64,000 nucleotides of DNA from an uncultured Aquimarina sp. (GTDB taxonomy: Bacteria > Bacteroidota > Bacteroidia > Flavobacteriales > Flavobacteriaceae): contig CANMLS010000015.1 of NCBI GenBank assembly GCA_947498785.1, forward strand, positions 1 through 64,000, in the 5' to 3' direction. The notes beneath the pieces were generated by a model. It did not search any database. It worked only from the letters and a program-made list of their open reading frames with translations, and was not told the DNA's origin. Shown piece after piece: positions 18,830-27,895 of this stretch. Position 1 is the first letter of the stretch; each line of letters begins with the position of its first letter. Made by a program: the position numbers and the translations under genes.

Positions 18830-19348
18830 TTATTGTTTGATTATAAATTTTGCAAACAAGTTGTCTTTTTCGGATTCTTGCTTTATTAATTCCAACTCCC
18901 GAATAATCATATTATGAATACTAGTATATTTTTGTTGTATTTGTTTTTTTATTCCATTATTAACCCTATAGGTTGTTTGCGTTTTTAATACATCAAGAAC
19001 TGTTGTATTAGCTCTTTGCAAATAGGTTACCATACGATGGCATTTCCTTTTTTTAAAGGGATTAACATAAGAGTTACATACTCCAATATATTCTATAAAG
19101 TTGATACGTTTTATTGGCATTCCTAAAGAACTTCTGGACCAATCAATAAAATTGCTTGGTACTGCCAAAGACCCCATATCCAATTGTGTAGAGTGAACTT
19201 TTCTTTCAAATTTTCGAACCTCTTGTTTTTCAAACTCTCGGAGAATCAGTCCTGCTGGATCGGAATAAGGTCCAAAAGGTACTACTACTGGTTGTGAAAT
19301 AGCATCTACAGAATAATATAAGCACAAGGCTAAAAAAATCGTTCTCAT
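18830..19348 (-). CDS. Small exported T4SS-associated protein, 5
   Basis: A 172-residue protein with a signal peptide (about 1-18). A Pro-rich mature N-terminus (QPVVVPFGPYSDPAG), a central Cys pair (VCNSYVNPFKKRKCHRM) that could form a disulfide, and a helical C-terminus follow. Its start overlaps traN by 4 nt, so it is translationally coupled to the VirB9-like gene. The family is not recognised. Its place in the operon suggests a periplasmic or outer-membrane accessory subunit. Confidence 0.55.
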   Translation of the reverse strand: MRTIFLALCLYYSVDAISQPVVVPFGPYSDPAGLILREFEKQEVRKFERKVHSTQLDMGSLAVPSNFIDWSRSSLGMPIKRINFIEYIGVCNSYVNPFKKRKCHRMVTYLQRANTTVLDVLKTQTTYRVNNGIKKQIQQKYTSIHNMIIRELELIKQESEKDNLFAKFIIKQ

Positions 19349-20250
19349 AGGGATACAGTTTCAGGGTTTAACATTTTTTTTCTAGGGAGGGTGATGGATA
19401 CGGATCGGCCACCATTAGCTTCAAAGACATCTATAAACAATTTTTCATTTGCATTAGGGGTAAACTTCTCAAATATTAATGTCATTTTTTCTCGTTCTCC
19501 GCCCACAATTTTAAACTTTTTATTGCATATCCGTAAAGGGCTAATAGTGCGTTCCTGATATAAATAATCAGATGTAATTTTCTTATTCAATTTTGATCGG
19601 ATAAGAATTTGATCAATATCTAAATCAATTACTGACATATTGGTTAGTTCTATCCGTATCGCTATATAATCTTTATGATAAAATACTCCTGTCATTTTTA
19701 TCTTTAATTCATCCCGCTCTTCTTTAATTATATCGTCTGATTTCCCTAATTCTATCGCATTACATAGTTTGTTAAACGCATACCTTTGTTCATTTTCTTT
19801 CTGTTTTTCTTTCCATATGAATGGGATTTTCTCATAGGTTTTTTTTATTTTATACGTCAGGATTTCAGGATTTCTGAGATAAGTCATTGCTAATGAGTAA
19901 TAAGTGCCACTCTCTGTAATCACTGTAAGGTTTGATGCTTTGCTCTTATCCCGATCTGCGGGTTCTTCTCCTATATGTTTTAGCTTAATCATTGATTTTA
20001 TAGTATCTGCAACAAAATAAGGAGAGCCTATATCCAAATATTTTACCTTTTCGTCAAAAATCAAATGTGTGGTTTTAATATCAGACACATATAGAAAATC
20101 CTGATGTGCCAATGCCTTAAGATATTGCTGTTTAACGGGCATTATTTTTATTGCCGAGAGGGTATCTTCCTGTATTATTCTATCAAATCCATCTTGTCCA
20201 TAGGTATATATACTTGAAAATATAATGATAAGCATATTGATGTATTTCAT
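19345..20250 (-). CDS. traN: TraN (DUF4138), VirB9-like outer-complex protein
   Basis: A 301-residue protein with a signal peptide (about 1-19). The N-terminal domain carries the hallmark SDIKTTHLIFDEKVKYLDIG (about 57-76) and NLTVITESGTYYSLAMTYL of TraN/DUF4138, followed by a beta-rich C-terminal domain (about 190-301). TraN is the functional counterpart of VirB9 and partners with TraM in the outer-membrane core complex. It lies 12 bp downstream of the VirB4-type ATPase gene. Confidence 0.85.
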   Translation of the reverse strand: MKYINMLIIIFSSIYTYGQDGFDRIIQEDTLSAIKIMPVKQQYLKALAHQDFLYVSDIKTTHLIFDEKVKYLDIGSPYFVADTIKSMIKLKHIGEEPADRDKSKASNLTVITESGTYYSLAMTYLRNPEILTYKIKKTYEKIPFIWKEKQKENEQRYAFNKLCNAIELGKSDDIIKEERDELKIKMTGVFYHKDYIAIRIELTNMSVIDLDIDQILIRSKLNKKITSDYLYQERTISPLRICNKKFKIVGGEREKMTLIFEKFTPNANEKLFIDVFEANGGRSVSITLPRKKMLNPETVSL

Positions 20251-20262
20251 TTTACTGTTTTT

Positions 20263-22614
20263 TTAATTATTGATTTCTACAAATTCTTTTAATGCCAATT
20301 CCATATTTTGTTTTTCATCATATATCTTAAAAATGACTTTATTTTCGTCTGCATTAGAGGAATAACAGGCATATCGCTCTGGTGAAACACTTACTTTATA
20401 AACATTGGATTTATTACCTACCTTGACATACACTTCTCTTTTATCAGTAGAGAATAGCTTTTCTAAATCAGACTCACTAAAGGATAAGTATTGAGCAAAC
20501 TTATCTTTGGAAGCCATTTTCTTTTTATGAGACAATAAGATCATGGTATCTGTATTATTAATCATTGCTGGACCAGCAACGGTTTCTAAGATATCCTCTA
20601 CATCTTGGGTGGCTATAGCAACTTCTCCATAGAATTTACGCACCGTTTTATATAGGTATTTGATAAACTCTGCCATTTCACCTTTAGAAATTGGTTTCCA
20701 ACACTCATCGATGAAGATTGATTTTTTAACACTAGGCATTTTTCTAATTTTTTCCATTACTACATCAATACAGAGCATTGTAACCAATGGGAATAATATG
20801 GGGTGATCTTTTATATTATCCATTTCGAAAACTATAAAACGTGCCTGGACTAAATCTACAGGCTTTCTTGAATTAAGTACCTGCGCATATTTTCCGTCAT
20901 GAAAATCCCTTAAGGATAATTGAAAACTGATTTTGTCAAAATATTTATCTTCATAATCCAATACCTCATTTTTTTCCACAAATTCATAAAATGTAGACAT
21001 GCAAGGGAATATACTTGTATCGGCAACAATACTTTCATAATATGCATCTATATAAAGAGCGATAATCTGCTTTTCTTCTCTTAGGTAAGGATCGTTTCCT
21101 TTCCATAAAAAAATGATTAATGAGATAAGGAATACTTTTTTATCTACTGAGATTTCTTCTTCCTTAAGAAAGAATGGATTAAACTCTAATGGGGTACTGA
21201 TATCGTATGTAAAATACTCTCCTTTGACCAGTTGGCAGAGTTTTTTATAAGAGTTTCCGATATCGATCATTACAATATGGTGTCCTTGCTCATAATATTG
21301 ACTGGCAATATGATTAATCAAAAAAGATTTACCCGTTCCTGAAGGACCAAATATTAATCGGTTCCGGTTAACAATAAGACCTCTTTTTACAGGTTCGTCC
21401 CAAAGATCCAATCGTACTGGGGCTCCATTTTTACGATCACAAAACAGGATACCATCTACATTACTATCATAATAACTCTCAAAATTAATTAAAGATGGTA
21501 CTTGCTCTGATATCCCAATAAACTTATATTCTTCTGGTATATACACGGTTGCGCCAGGGCAATTGCTAAAATAGATATCCTGTAGAGAATATTTTATTTG
21601 GTAGGGTGCAATACCTATTTCTCTGAATGCGTTCTCTAAGGAATTTCTATCTTCCTTTAGTTTTTCTTCTGTATCGTTCCAAATAATTACACTATAATGT
21701 TGTGTGATAAAATTTAATTCATTTTCTATTACGTTTTCTACTAAATCATTAATTTGATCATAGGTAACTTCATTTTCTTTAGAAAGTAAAGCCAGGCTCT
21801 TAAACTGGTTCAGCTTGGTTTTAAGCTTAGTAAATACAGCTTCAGAGTTATCAATATAGATTACTTGATTATATATATGGTTACAGTCCAATCCCACACA
21901 GATCGGTTGAATAAAAGGAATTTGAAAACTGGTTTTTGGGGTAGAAAAATCACTATTATGTACTGTACTATCTATAGATAATGGTAATTGATTGTTAGAG
22001 TTTATAGCGTAAATCTCTCCTATCTTATCACCAACCTGTAATTTTTTATCTACAAATACATCCTTAAAGTTTGTGTCTTCTTTTTTAGAGAGGGAAAAAT
22101 ATTTACTTATTATTTCTATAATCTGATCATCGTGCATTCTATTAACCGTGAAGAACTCTTCTTTTGTTAAAAATGAGATGCTAGTTTCTACTTTATTTAT
22201 AAAAGTTTCTATCTGCGTTAAATATTTTTTATATAAATTCTGATTATTACTAAAGCTTACTTTCTTTTTAGAATCATTGGTGATAATCAGGTAACACTCA
22301 TGACTTAGTGTTGGTTTTTCATAAAAAAACTGATTATCACTTCTGGCTAAAATATTTTTACCATCTGTAATCGCTTCTTTTACCTCATCTACAAAAAAAT
22401 AATCTTGCTTTTGGATGATTGTATTTTCAGGTAGGGAACGAATCACTTTTTCAAATACAGCATTTATTTTATCTATATCATCACTGCTAAGCGAATATAT
22501 TTGCGGTAACTTTAATTGGTAAACTATACTCACATCTCCTTTTTTAGAAATCAAGAGATTCTGTTCTACTCTATAAATAGGGAATACTTTGTCTATATCT
22601 ATACTTTTCATCAT
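20263..22614 (-). CDS. traG: TraG-type conjugation ATPase (VirB4 homologue)
   Basis: A 783-residue ATPase. The N-terminal VirB4-type domain (about 1-400) includes the CagE/TrbE-like region. The ATPase core has Walker A FGPSGTGKSF (about 423-432), IVMIDIGNSYKKL (about 447-459) and Walker B SIFIDECWKPI (about 633-643), followed by the AIATQDVEDIL sensor region. All motifs for ATP hydrolysis are present. It energises assembly and substrate transfer of the T4SS. traM lies upstream and traN downstream within the same transcription unit. Confidence 0.93.
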   Translation of the reverse strand: MMKSIDIDKVFPIYRVEQNLLISKKGDVSIVYQLKLPQIYSLSSDDIDKINAVFEKVIRSLPENTIIQKQDYFFVDEVKEAITDGKNILARSDNQFFYEKPTLSHECYLIITNDSKKKVSFSNNQNLYKKYLTQIETFINKVETSISFLTKEEFFTVNRMHDDQIIEIISKYFSLSKKEDTNFKDVFVDKKLQVGDKIGEIYAINSNNQLPLSIDSTVHNSDFSTPKTSFQIPFIQPICVGLDCNHIYNQVIYIDNSEAVFTKLKTKLNQFKSLALLSKENEVTYDQINDLVENVIENELNFITQHYSVIIWNDTEEKLKEDRNSLENAFREIGIAPYQIKYSLQDIYFSNCPGATVYIPEEYKFIGISEQVPSLINFESYYDSNVDGILFCDRKNGAPVRLDLWDEPVKRGLIVNRNRLIFGPSGTGKSFLINHIASQYYEQGHHIVMIDIGNSYKKLCQLVKGEYFTYDISTPLEFNPFFLKEEEISVDKKVFLISLIIFLWKGNDPYLREEKQIIALYIDAYYESIVADTSIFPCMSTFYEFVEKNEVLDYEDKYFDKISFQLSLRDFHDGKYAQVLNSRKPVDLVQARFIVFEMDNIKDHPILFPLVTMLCIDVVMEKIRKMPSVKKSIFIDECWKPISKGEMAEFIKYLYKTVRKFYGEVAIATQDVEDILETVAGPAMINNTDTMILLSHKKKMASKDKFAQYLSFSESDLEKLFSTDKREVYVKVGNKSNVYKVSVSPERYACYSSNADENKVIFKIYDEKQNMELALKEFVEINN

Positions 22615-22662
22615 TTGTCTCGAAAATTATAATTAACACTACACTTAATAAGATTGGTTAGT

Positions 22663-23757
22663 TTATTTTTCCTTTTTTAAATTAATCCACAAATGATATT
22701 TTCTTGGCATGAATACCCTTCTCTTATCAAATACTTCTTTGGATATTTCTTTAGTAGCGGATAGAATAGCTACTTTTTTTGCTTCTTCCATCTTAATCTC
22801 AGAATTGTCTCCGCCTCCAAAGGTACTTCCTTGAGTCCCTTTTGTATACGCGTAGTCATAGACATCATTGGCTATTACGGATGGAATTTTTGACCAAGTT
22901 CTGTTTCCTAAATGGACTCCTTTTCTGCCATCAAAATCATAAACATCCATTTTAAGGCGGTATAACTTTGTATTTTTCTTATAGCTTTCGATATCAATCT
23001 GTAACCTGTCTGTACCATTAAAAACTACCTTGCCATATAATACGGCATCTTTAGGAATGGTTATTTTGGGTTCCTGTAATTTCATCTCTCTTTTTGTTCT
23101 TATGGCTACTGTACTACCATTTACAATCACACCCTGATCTATTGTTTCTACAGGAACTAGATCGAGGACTGATTTTTCAGTATCTCGTACTGCCCCATGA
23201 AAATGGTTTTTTTGTTTTAAAACTTTACTTAAGGGAGAGACAATTTTATCGCTAGACTGTTCTGCTAATTTGGTAACTAGGGCCGGACTTACTTCTCCTA
23301 GTGTCGAATACTGCGACTGTGATAACTCTATTTGTCTTTTCATTTCCATCTGTTCTTGGATTTCCATCTGTTTCTGCATTGCCATAATCCTCTCTAATTG
23401 TTCTTCAAACTGATCCTGTTCATTAGTGTTCTCTTCCTGAACATACTTTTCATCAAGGGAGTCATTCCGATTTTCTATACTTTTAGTAAAAGGAGTGTCT
23501 TTTTCTGGTTTTTTTCCAAAGATATTTTCTGCTGTATTCATAAATTTTACATCAATAGAATCTAAGGGCTCTTTATTATAACTCTCCATCTTTGAAGCAT
23601 CATCTATCTTTTTTTCATCTACTATAGGAATAGATATTGCTACTCCATTTGATTGATCTTCTTTTTCTGAAAACAGGATGAATTTCACAGCTCCAATAAG
23701 TGTTCCTACCATTATAATTGCCACTACACCGACTATTATTTTTTTATTTTTATCCAT
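22663..23757 (-). CDS. traM: TraM, VirB10-like channel protein
   Basis: A 364-residue bitopic protein with one N-terminal transmembrane helix (about 7-28). A Glu/Gln/Met-rich linker spans the periplasm (about 110-150, EEQLERIMAMQKQMEIQEQM). The conserved C-terminal domain (about 190-364) includes HFHGAVRDTEKSVLDLVPVE, as in Bacteroidetes TraM. VirB10-type proteins link inner and outer membrane complexes. It overlaps the upstream M23 peptidase gene by 8 nt. Confidence 0.87.
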   Translation of the reverse strand: MDKNKKIIVGVVAIIMVGTLIGAVKFILFSEKEDQSNGVAISIPIVDEKKIDDASKMESYNKEPLDSIDVKFMNTAENIFGKKPEKDTPFTKSIENRNDSLDEKYVQEENTNEQDQFEEQLERIMAMQKQMEIQEQMEMKRQIELSQSQYSTLGEVSPALVTKLAEQSSDKIVSPLSKVLKQKNHFHGAVRDTEKSVLDLVPVETIDQGVIVNGSTVAIRTKREMKLQEPKITIPKDAVLYGKVVFNGTDRLQIDIESYKKNTKLYRLKMDVYDFDGRKGVHLGNRTWSKIPSVIANDVYDYAYTKGTQGSTFGGGDNSEIKMEEAKKVAILSATKEISKEVFDKRRVFMPRKYHLWINLKKEK

Positions 23758-24307
23758 GATTTTTTTCTACTTTGTTACTATTAACACCTTTTCTTTGCGC
23801 AAGAACCAACTCCCAGAATAATAATGGATTGATCTTTTTTTCTTTAACCCATATTTCAAAATGCAAATGAGGCCCTGTTGCCAATCCTGTTTCTCCTACA
23901 GTTCCTATTAATTGGCCTTGTTTTATGTGATGTCCTGGTTTGACAAACTGATCCATCAGATGTGCATATAAAGTTTTTATATTTCCGGAATGTGTAATTA
24001 AGATTCGTTTTCCATATTGCTTATGAAAATCTGACTTAGTAACTTCTCCATCGGCACTAGCGTATACTGGTTTTCCTTTTTCTGCTACCAGATCTATTCC
24101 TTTATGTTTTCTTATCTCCTGTAGTATTGGATGCTTTCTATACCCAAATATGGATGACATTCTAACAAAATCTTTTTCTTTGAGAGGAAAAAAAACAGGG
24201 AGCCATTTATCTAAACCTTGATTGTCATTTTGAGCATTTACTAGTAAATTACAATACAGTAATGTAAAAATGAATAAGGAATATTTCACAAACATACTTA
24301 TCTTCAT
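23750..24307 (-). CDS. Exported M23 metallopeptidase (LytM type) in the T4SS operon
   Basis: A 185-residue protein with a signal peptide (about 1-25) and a complete M23 domain. Zinc ligands are visible in KHKGIDL (His68 and Asp72) and GPHLHF (His149), with further active-site His in LYAHL (His116) and GPHLHF (His147). It would open peptidoglycan for assembly of the secretion channel, replacing the VirB1 lytic transglycosylase. The 8-nt overlap with traM shows it is an integral operon member. All catalytic residues are present. Confidence 0.9.
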   Translation of the reverse strand: MKISMFVKYSLFIFTLLYCNLLVNAQNDNQGLDKWLPVFFPLKEKDFVRMSSIFGYRKHPILQEIRKHKGIDLVAEKGKPVYASADGEVTKSDFHKQYGKRILITHSGNIKTLYAHLMDQFVKPGHHIKQGQLIGTVGETGLATGPHLHFEIWVKEKKINPLLFWELVLAQRKGVNSNKVEKNHG

Positions 24308-24379
24308 TATCGTTCTTTTAATTGCTAACTAATTACTTCTTCCTTTGTAATCTCTGATTAAAATCTTTTTTAATAGATG

Positions 24380-26281
24380 TTATTTATTCAACTCATTAGA
24401 TATTAGAATATCTATTTCCGTCACAATCCGGTTAAAATTTCCTTCTATTAATTCATCTAGATTTTCTTCTTCAATAGTTTCTGGTATTGGCTTTTTAATT
24501 TGATCTATTCGTTTGTCTACTTTGATTTTTCCTCTAAATATTTTCCTGTTTATTTCTTCTCCAAAATTATCTGCTACAATCCCTACAAATTCTCCCTGTG
24601 ATAATTGAGATATTGTGGATACGGGAATTGCATAATCCATGCTTTCATTTATAGAATATGATGTGGAGCTAGTATCGACTGATATGTTTTTTAGTTTTTG
24701 TTTTTTCTTACCAAAAATCTCCTGAAGCTTAGTTGCTGTACCACTCCGTACTGATCCACTAAAAATATTACCTACAATATTAAATATGGTTTCTGCTATT
24801 TTATCTCCATAATCCCGTTTTAGTTGTTCCAGATCTTGCATACCTATAGTAGTAGATATTTTGTTGGATCGTGCTGTAGCAATAAGATTATCCAATCCCA
24901 TGAAATACATCGTAGGCAACTCATCTATTAATACAGAACAAGGTTGTTTCCCCTGTTGATTAATTTCTTTAAGTATCTGTGTTGCAATGAGTCCTAAGGC
25001 AGGAGAATTTGTAGTTTGAGTAGCAGGAGAATTGGCTAATATCATAATCGAAGGATCTTCAGGGTTATTAATTCCTAAAGGAATATTCAATTCTGGATAT
25101 ATATTATTCCCCATTACCCAAAATAATTCTTTAGTAGCCAATTGTGATAAGGGTATCCTTGCAGAAGCAGTTTGCCCTGAAAGTTGTTCGAATGCTTCTT
25201 TTTCCAAAGCATCTGCAAAAGGTGTCATAAAGAATTTTAATTCCGGGTAATTCATAAAGACTTTAAAAACCTTTTCATCAGGACAAGACGCTAAGGCAAT
25301 AGCATGAGGAAGTGTACAAAATTTACCTTCTTCATATATTTTAAGAAAATATATACAGGAGGCGAAATACGAAATAGCAGATTGAGCAAAGAAATCTTTT
25401 TTGGTAATCCATTCTTTATTTAGGTTGTACAGTACAGTTTGTGAGGCTTCGATGGCATCTGCAGCTTTTCTGATTAGGTTAGGACTAATGGGGTTGACAA
25501 AATTAGATCGAGCAATATCATCAAGTGAAATAACTGTAAACTTAGGTTCAATTTTATAATTTTTCTTATAGTATTCTAAAAAAGCATAAGTTTCGTTAGC
25601 TAATGAAGGAAATTTAAAGTCATATACTAGCATGGTAAATTGTTTTTGGATATGCTGTCGAATATATTCTTCAATAACAGAATATGATTTACCTGAACCT
25701 GGAGTTCCTAAAACCATTGTGGCTCTAAAGGGGTTAACGACATTGACCAAACCATTATCTGTTTTAAAATTTACTGAATATGGATTTTTTTTCAGTTCTG
25801 ATTCTTGCTGGAAAATTTGATTTTTCTCATTGAATTCATCCTTATTTCCATAAAAATCAAAATGCCTTCTTAAGTGTATAAAACTCCAGATCACGCCAGT
25901 ATAGGATAAAAAAGAAATACATAGATCAATATATAACCCTGCGTTAAAAAAGGGTATTCCTAAAAACATTATAACAGAAATTGATATTCCAATAAGATAA
26001 TTTTTCATTTGACTATTATCTTCTGGTCTTTTTTTTACTTTAAAACCTAAACAAGAAAACATAAAAACACCAAGAGATATAGTACGAATTAGAGGTGGAT
26101 ATTTTAAAGAAGGAACTTTAAGATAAAGATTATTTAAAACTTTTGTTAAATATTTATTGTCAATCCCTTCTGCTAAAATAAAGTTATAGTATGATGTGTA
26201 TAAATCTGTAAAAACCAAAAAGAAGCAGAATAAAAGTGCAAAAATAATTAGGATGTCTATTGAAAATTTATCGTCTTTCAT
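24380..26281 (-). CDS. T4SS coupling protein (VirD4/TraG-like ATPase)
   Basis: A 633-residue protein with N-terminal transmembrane helices (about 8-28, 67-80, 95-130) and a cytoplasmic AAA+ domain. Walker A is LGTPGSGKSYS (about 192-202), Walker B SVLIDELPTMYF (about 445-456), and a coupling-protein motif TIGMQDLEQLKRDYG follows. This is the substrate receptor that brings DNA-protein or protein substrates to the channel. In conjugative elements it normally lies next to mobA/mobB relaxase genes, but none is seen here. Its start overlaps the preceding small gene by 4 nt. Confidence 0.9.
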   Translation of the reverse strand: MKDDKFSIDILIIFALLFCFFLVFTDLYTSYYNFILAEGIDNKYLTKVLNNLYLKVPSLKYPPLIRTISLGVFMFSCLGFKVKKRPEDNSQMKNYLIGISISVIMFLGIPFFNAGLYIDLCISFLSYTGVIWSFIHLRRHFDFYGNKDEFNEKNQIFQQESELKKNPYSVNFKTDNGLVNVVNPFRATMVLGTPGSGKSYSVIEEYIRQHIQKQFTMLVYDFKFPSLANETYAFLEYYKKNYKIEPKFTVISLDDIARSNFVNPISPNLIRKAADAIEASQTVLYNLNKEWITKKDFFAQSAISYFASCIYFLKIYEEGKFCTLPHAIALASCPDEKVFKVFMNYPELKFFMTPFADALEKEAFEQLSGQTASARIPLSQLATKELFWVMGNNIYPELNIPLGINNPEDPSIMILANSPATQTTNSPALGLIATQILKEINQQGKQPCSVLIDELPTMYFMGLDNLIATARSNKISTTIGMQDLEQLKRDYGDKIAETIFNIVGNIFSGSVRSGTATKLQEIFGKKKQKLKNISVDTSSTSYSINESMDYAIPVSTISQLSQGEFVGIVADNFGEEINRKIFRGKIKVDKRIDQIKKPIPETIEEENLDELIEGNFNRIVTEIDILISNELNK

Positions 26282-26718
26282 ATTTTCAAGGTCTTACAGA
26301 TACAGGTATTTCCCAAGCAAAATTTTCTTTGATGAAGGTGTTCATGGCCTCCTTCTTCAAATTTCCTGTTTTTGGTAACTTTGTACAAAGGGTCTTGAGT
26401 TAGATCACTATACCACTTAATAAGTCGATAGCTTAAGCCTTTTAAGTCGTCCTGACTATTACCTGAGTTACCTCCTTTAGTATGGGAATACCGCCATGAC
26501 CAGTATAGGTATATGCCTTTTCGTAGATTCAGGTTTTGATTATGAAAGGATACACTCAACACTGACTCACTTAGGTTAGACGTATCCGGGTTATCGACGC
26601 TGTTACTATCACTAAAAGATAAACAGCTAAAATCGGTAAATGCCTCTACTGCCAAAGTATCTTCTGGCAATAGTAGTCCATTCAGGTGAATGGTTACCAA
26701 GGCTATTTGATGGTTCAT
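26278..26718 (-). CDS. Hypothetical protein, first gene of the T4SS operon
   Basis: A 146-residue protein with no signal peptide or membrane helix. It is Ser/Asp-rich in the middle (SFSDSNSVDNPDTSNLSES), followed by a beta strand and aromatic segment (GIYLYWSWRYSHTKGG) and a His/Cys-rich C-terminus (GGHEHLHQRKFCLGNTCICK) that could bind metal. It overlaps the coupling protein start by 4 nt, so the two are coupled. No family is recognised. It could be a regulator, a chaperone or a recruitment factor for the VirD4-like ATPase. Confidence 0.6.
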   Translation of the reverse strand: MNHQIALVTIHLNGLLLPEDTLAVEAFTDFSCLSFSDSNSVDNPDTSNLSESVLSVSFHNQNLNLRKGIYLYWSWRYSHTKGGNSGNSQDDLKGLSYRLIKWYSDLTQDPLYKVTKNRKFEEGGHEHLHQRKFCLGNTCICKTLKI

Positions 26719-26771
26719 ATAGTCCTGTTTTTTTATTAAAATGATATTCTTTGATTCTTTAAGAAGAAATC

Positions 26772-26811
26772 ATTTGAGGTTTTTTCTGTTAGTAAGAATA
26801 AAACCTCAAAT
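26772..26811 (-). promoter_or_regulatory. Leader hairpin upstream of the T4SS operon
   Basis: ATTTGAGGTTTT and its exact complement AAAACCTCAAAT form a 12-bp stem around a 16-nt loop, 53 bp upstream of the first T4SS gene. No T-tract directly follows on the minus strand, so it may act as an operator or a leader RNA structure rather than a plain terminator. Confidence 0.45.
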
Positions 26812-27340
26812 AACTTCGAAGTATAAATGACTCTCCTAATTCATAATTTCTATACCTTATTTCGGGAATTATCAAGAAAAGTCAACAATTATGTAATATA
26901 GCTTTCCTGACTACAGAGGTTGTTGTCCAAACTTTCTTGAAAATGAAAACTCTGGATATTTGTGATAAAGCTGTGGTATAGATTTGCTTTTTTGAACTTA
27001 TATAATGGTTCATAATCATTTTGTTTTAGTAGGGAATTTCTGTATTTCTGATTACAAAACTAGTTTAGAAAAGAAGGGTGTATGGAGGAAAGTGTGATGA
27101 AATGCATGTTTTATGTGCTAAATAGCACCATGAATGTCATGAATGACATTAAGGTTAGATAACAGATGTTCTTTGTATCCCAGAGGTGCAATTTCTACGT
27201 TTATTTTATAAAAAAGCGTTTATTATAAGGTACTGTGTTGATAATAAGTTAATTGTGATATATGGAGTTTTGTTGATTTAAAATGAATTAACTAGTATCG
27301 GTTTCATTAGTTTATTTTTGTTTTCGATTATAAGAATTAA
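26812..27340. other. Gene-free region upstream of the T4SS operon
   Basis: About 530 bases without a plausible gene. It contains the palindrome at 27133-27150 and otherwise AT-rich sequence. The promoter for the leftward operon should lie in its left part, but I could not pick a convincing -33/-7 pair. Confidence 0.4.
27133..27150. promoter_or_regulatory. Perfect palindrome, possible operator
   Basis: AATGTCAT GA ATGACATT is a perfect 8-bp inverted repeat with a 2-base spacer. It lies about 415 bp upstream of the T4SS operon start and downstream of the IS3 remnant. The size and symmetry fit a dimeric repressor site. No regulator gene is adjacent. Confidence 0.3.
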
Positions 27341-27727
27341 CTATTCGCAACGACCGCATTGATTGTTTTGATGGTGTTTTCTCCTTATTTGTATTTGTTC
27401 TTTGAATTTCTGGGAATATTTAGAAAATTGGATGACTGTTCCATTAAAAGTTTCTTCTGGAGTATTTCCACCAAGGCTGAATTGTGGTCTGATGGTGTTA
27501 TAAGTGCTTACGGATTCTGTGAGTAGTTGTTCTAGGTTATTTTTATTCTTGATAGTTTTAGGAAATAAAAACTGATGCTTAATGACTTTATTTACAGATT
27601 CTATCATGGAGTTAGAATATATTACGTCTTTTTGAGCAATCAGATGTTGTATAGGTATTTCATTATCATTGATAAATGAGCTTACCGTATGATTTACATT
27701 TTCTGTTCCTCCATCGGTTAGGAATTC
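27341..27727 (-). pseudogene. IS3-family transposase (OrfB integrase) C-terminal remnant
   Basis: Translation reads LLEHIEFLTDGGTENV (second catalytic Asp region), IPIQHLIAQKDVIYSNSMIE (catalytic Glu region), then NTIRPQFSLGGNTPEETFNG and a Cys-rich end. This is the C-terminal half of the rve integrase core of IS3-type elements. Only the part from 27607 leftward has an ATG. Upstream the frame meets a stop and joins the 49-bp repeat at 27733. It is non-functional because the first catalytic Asp and OrfA are absent. Confidence 0.75.
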
Positions 27728-27732
27728 TATAT

Positions 27733-27895
27733 GTTCTAGTAAGATGTTTTATAGCTGTATCCCAAGATTTTCTCTGCATAGTTTATCAAAAAATTGACAA
27801 TAAAGATAAAAGTAAAGATGGATATAGAGGACTTATATTTTTTTAGTTATTAATTCCTTATAAGGAACCGATTCTTTTAAAATGAGAATAGAGGT
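27733..27895. repeat. Right copy of the direct repeat, with palindrome
   Basis: Bases 27733-27781 repeat 29-77 exactly (49 bp), and 27854-27867 carries the shared palindrome TTCCTTATAAGGAA. The intervening bases have diverged. The repeat starts exactly where the IS3 remnant stops matching, so it marks a junction between mobile sequences. Together with the left copy it brackets the kinase, CHAT and T4SS regions. Confidence 0.6.
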
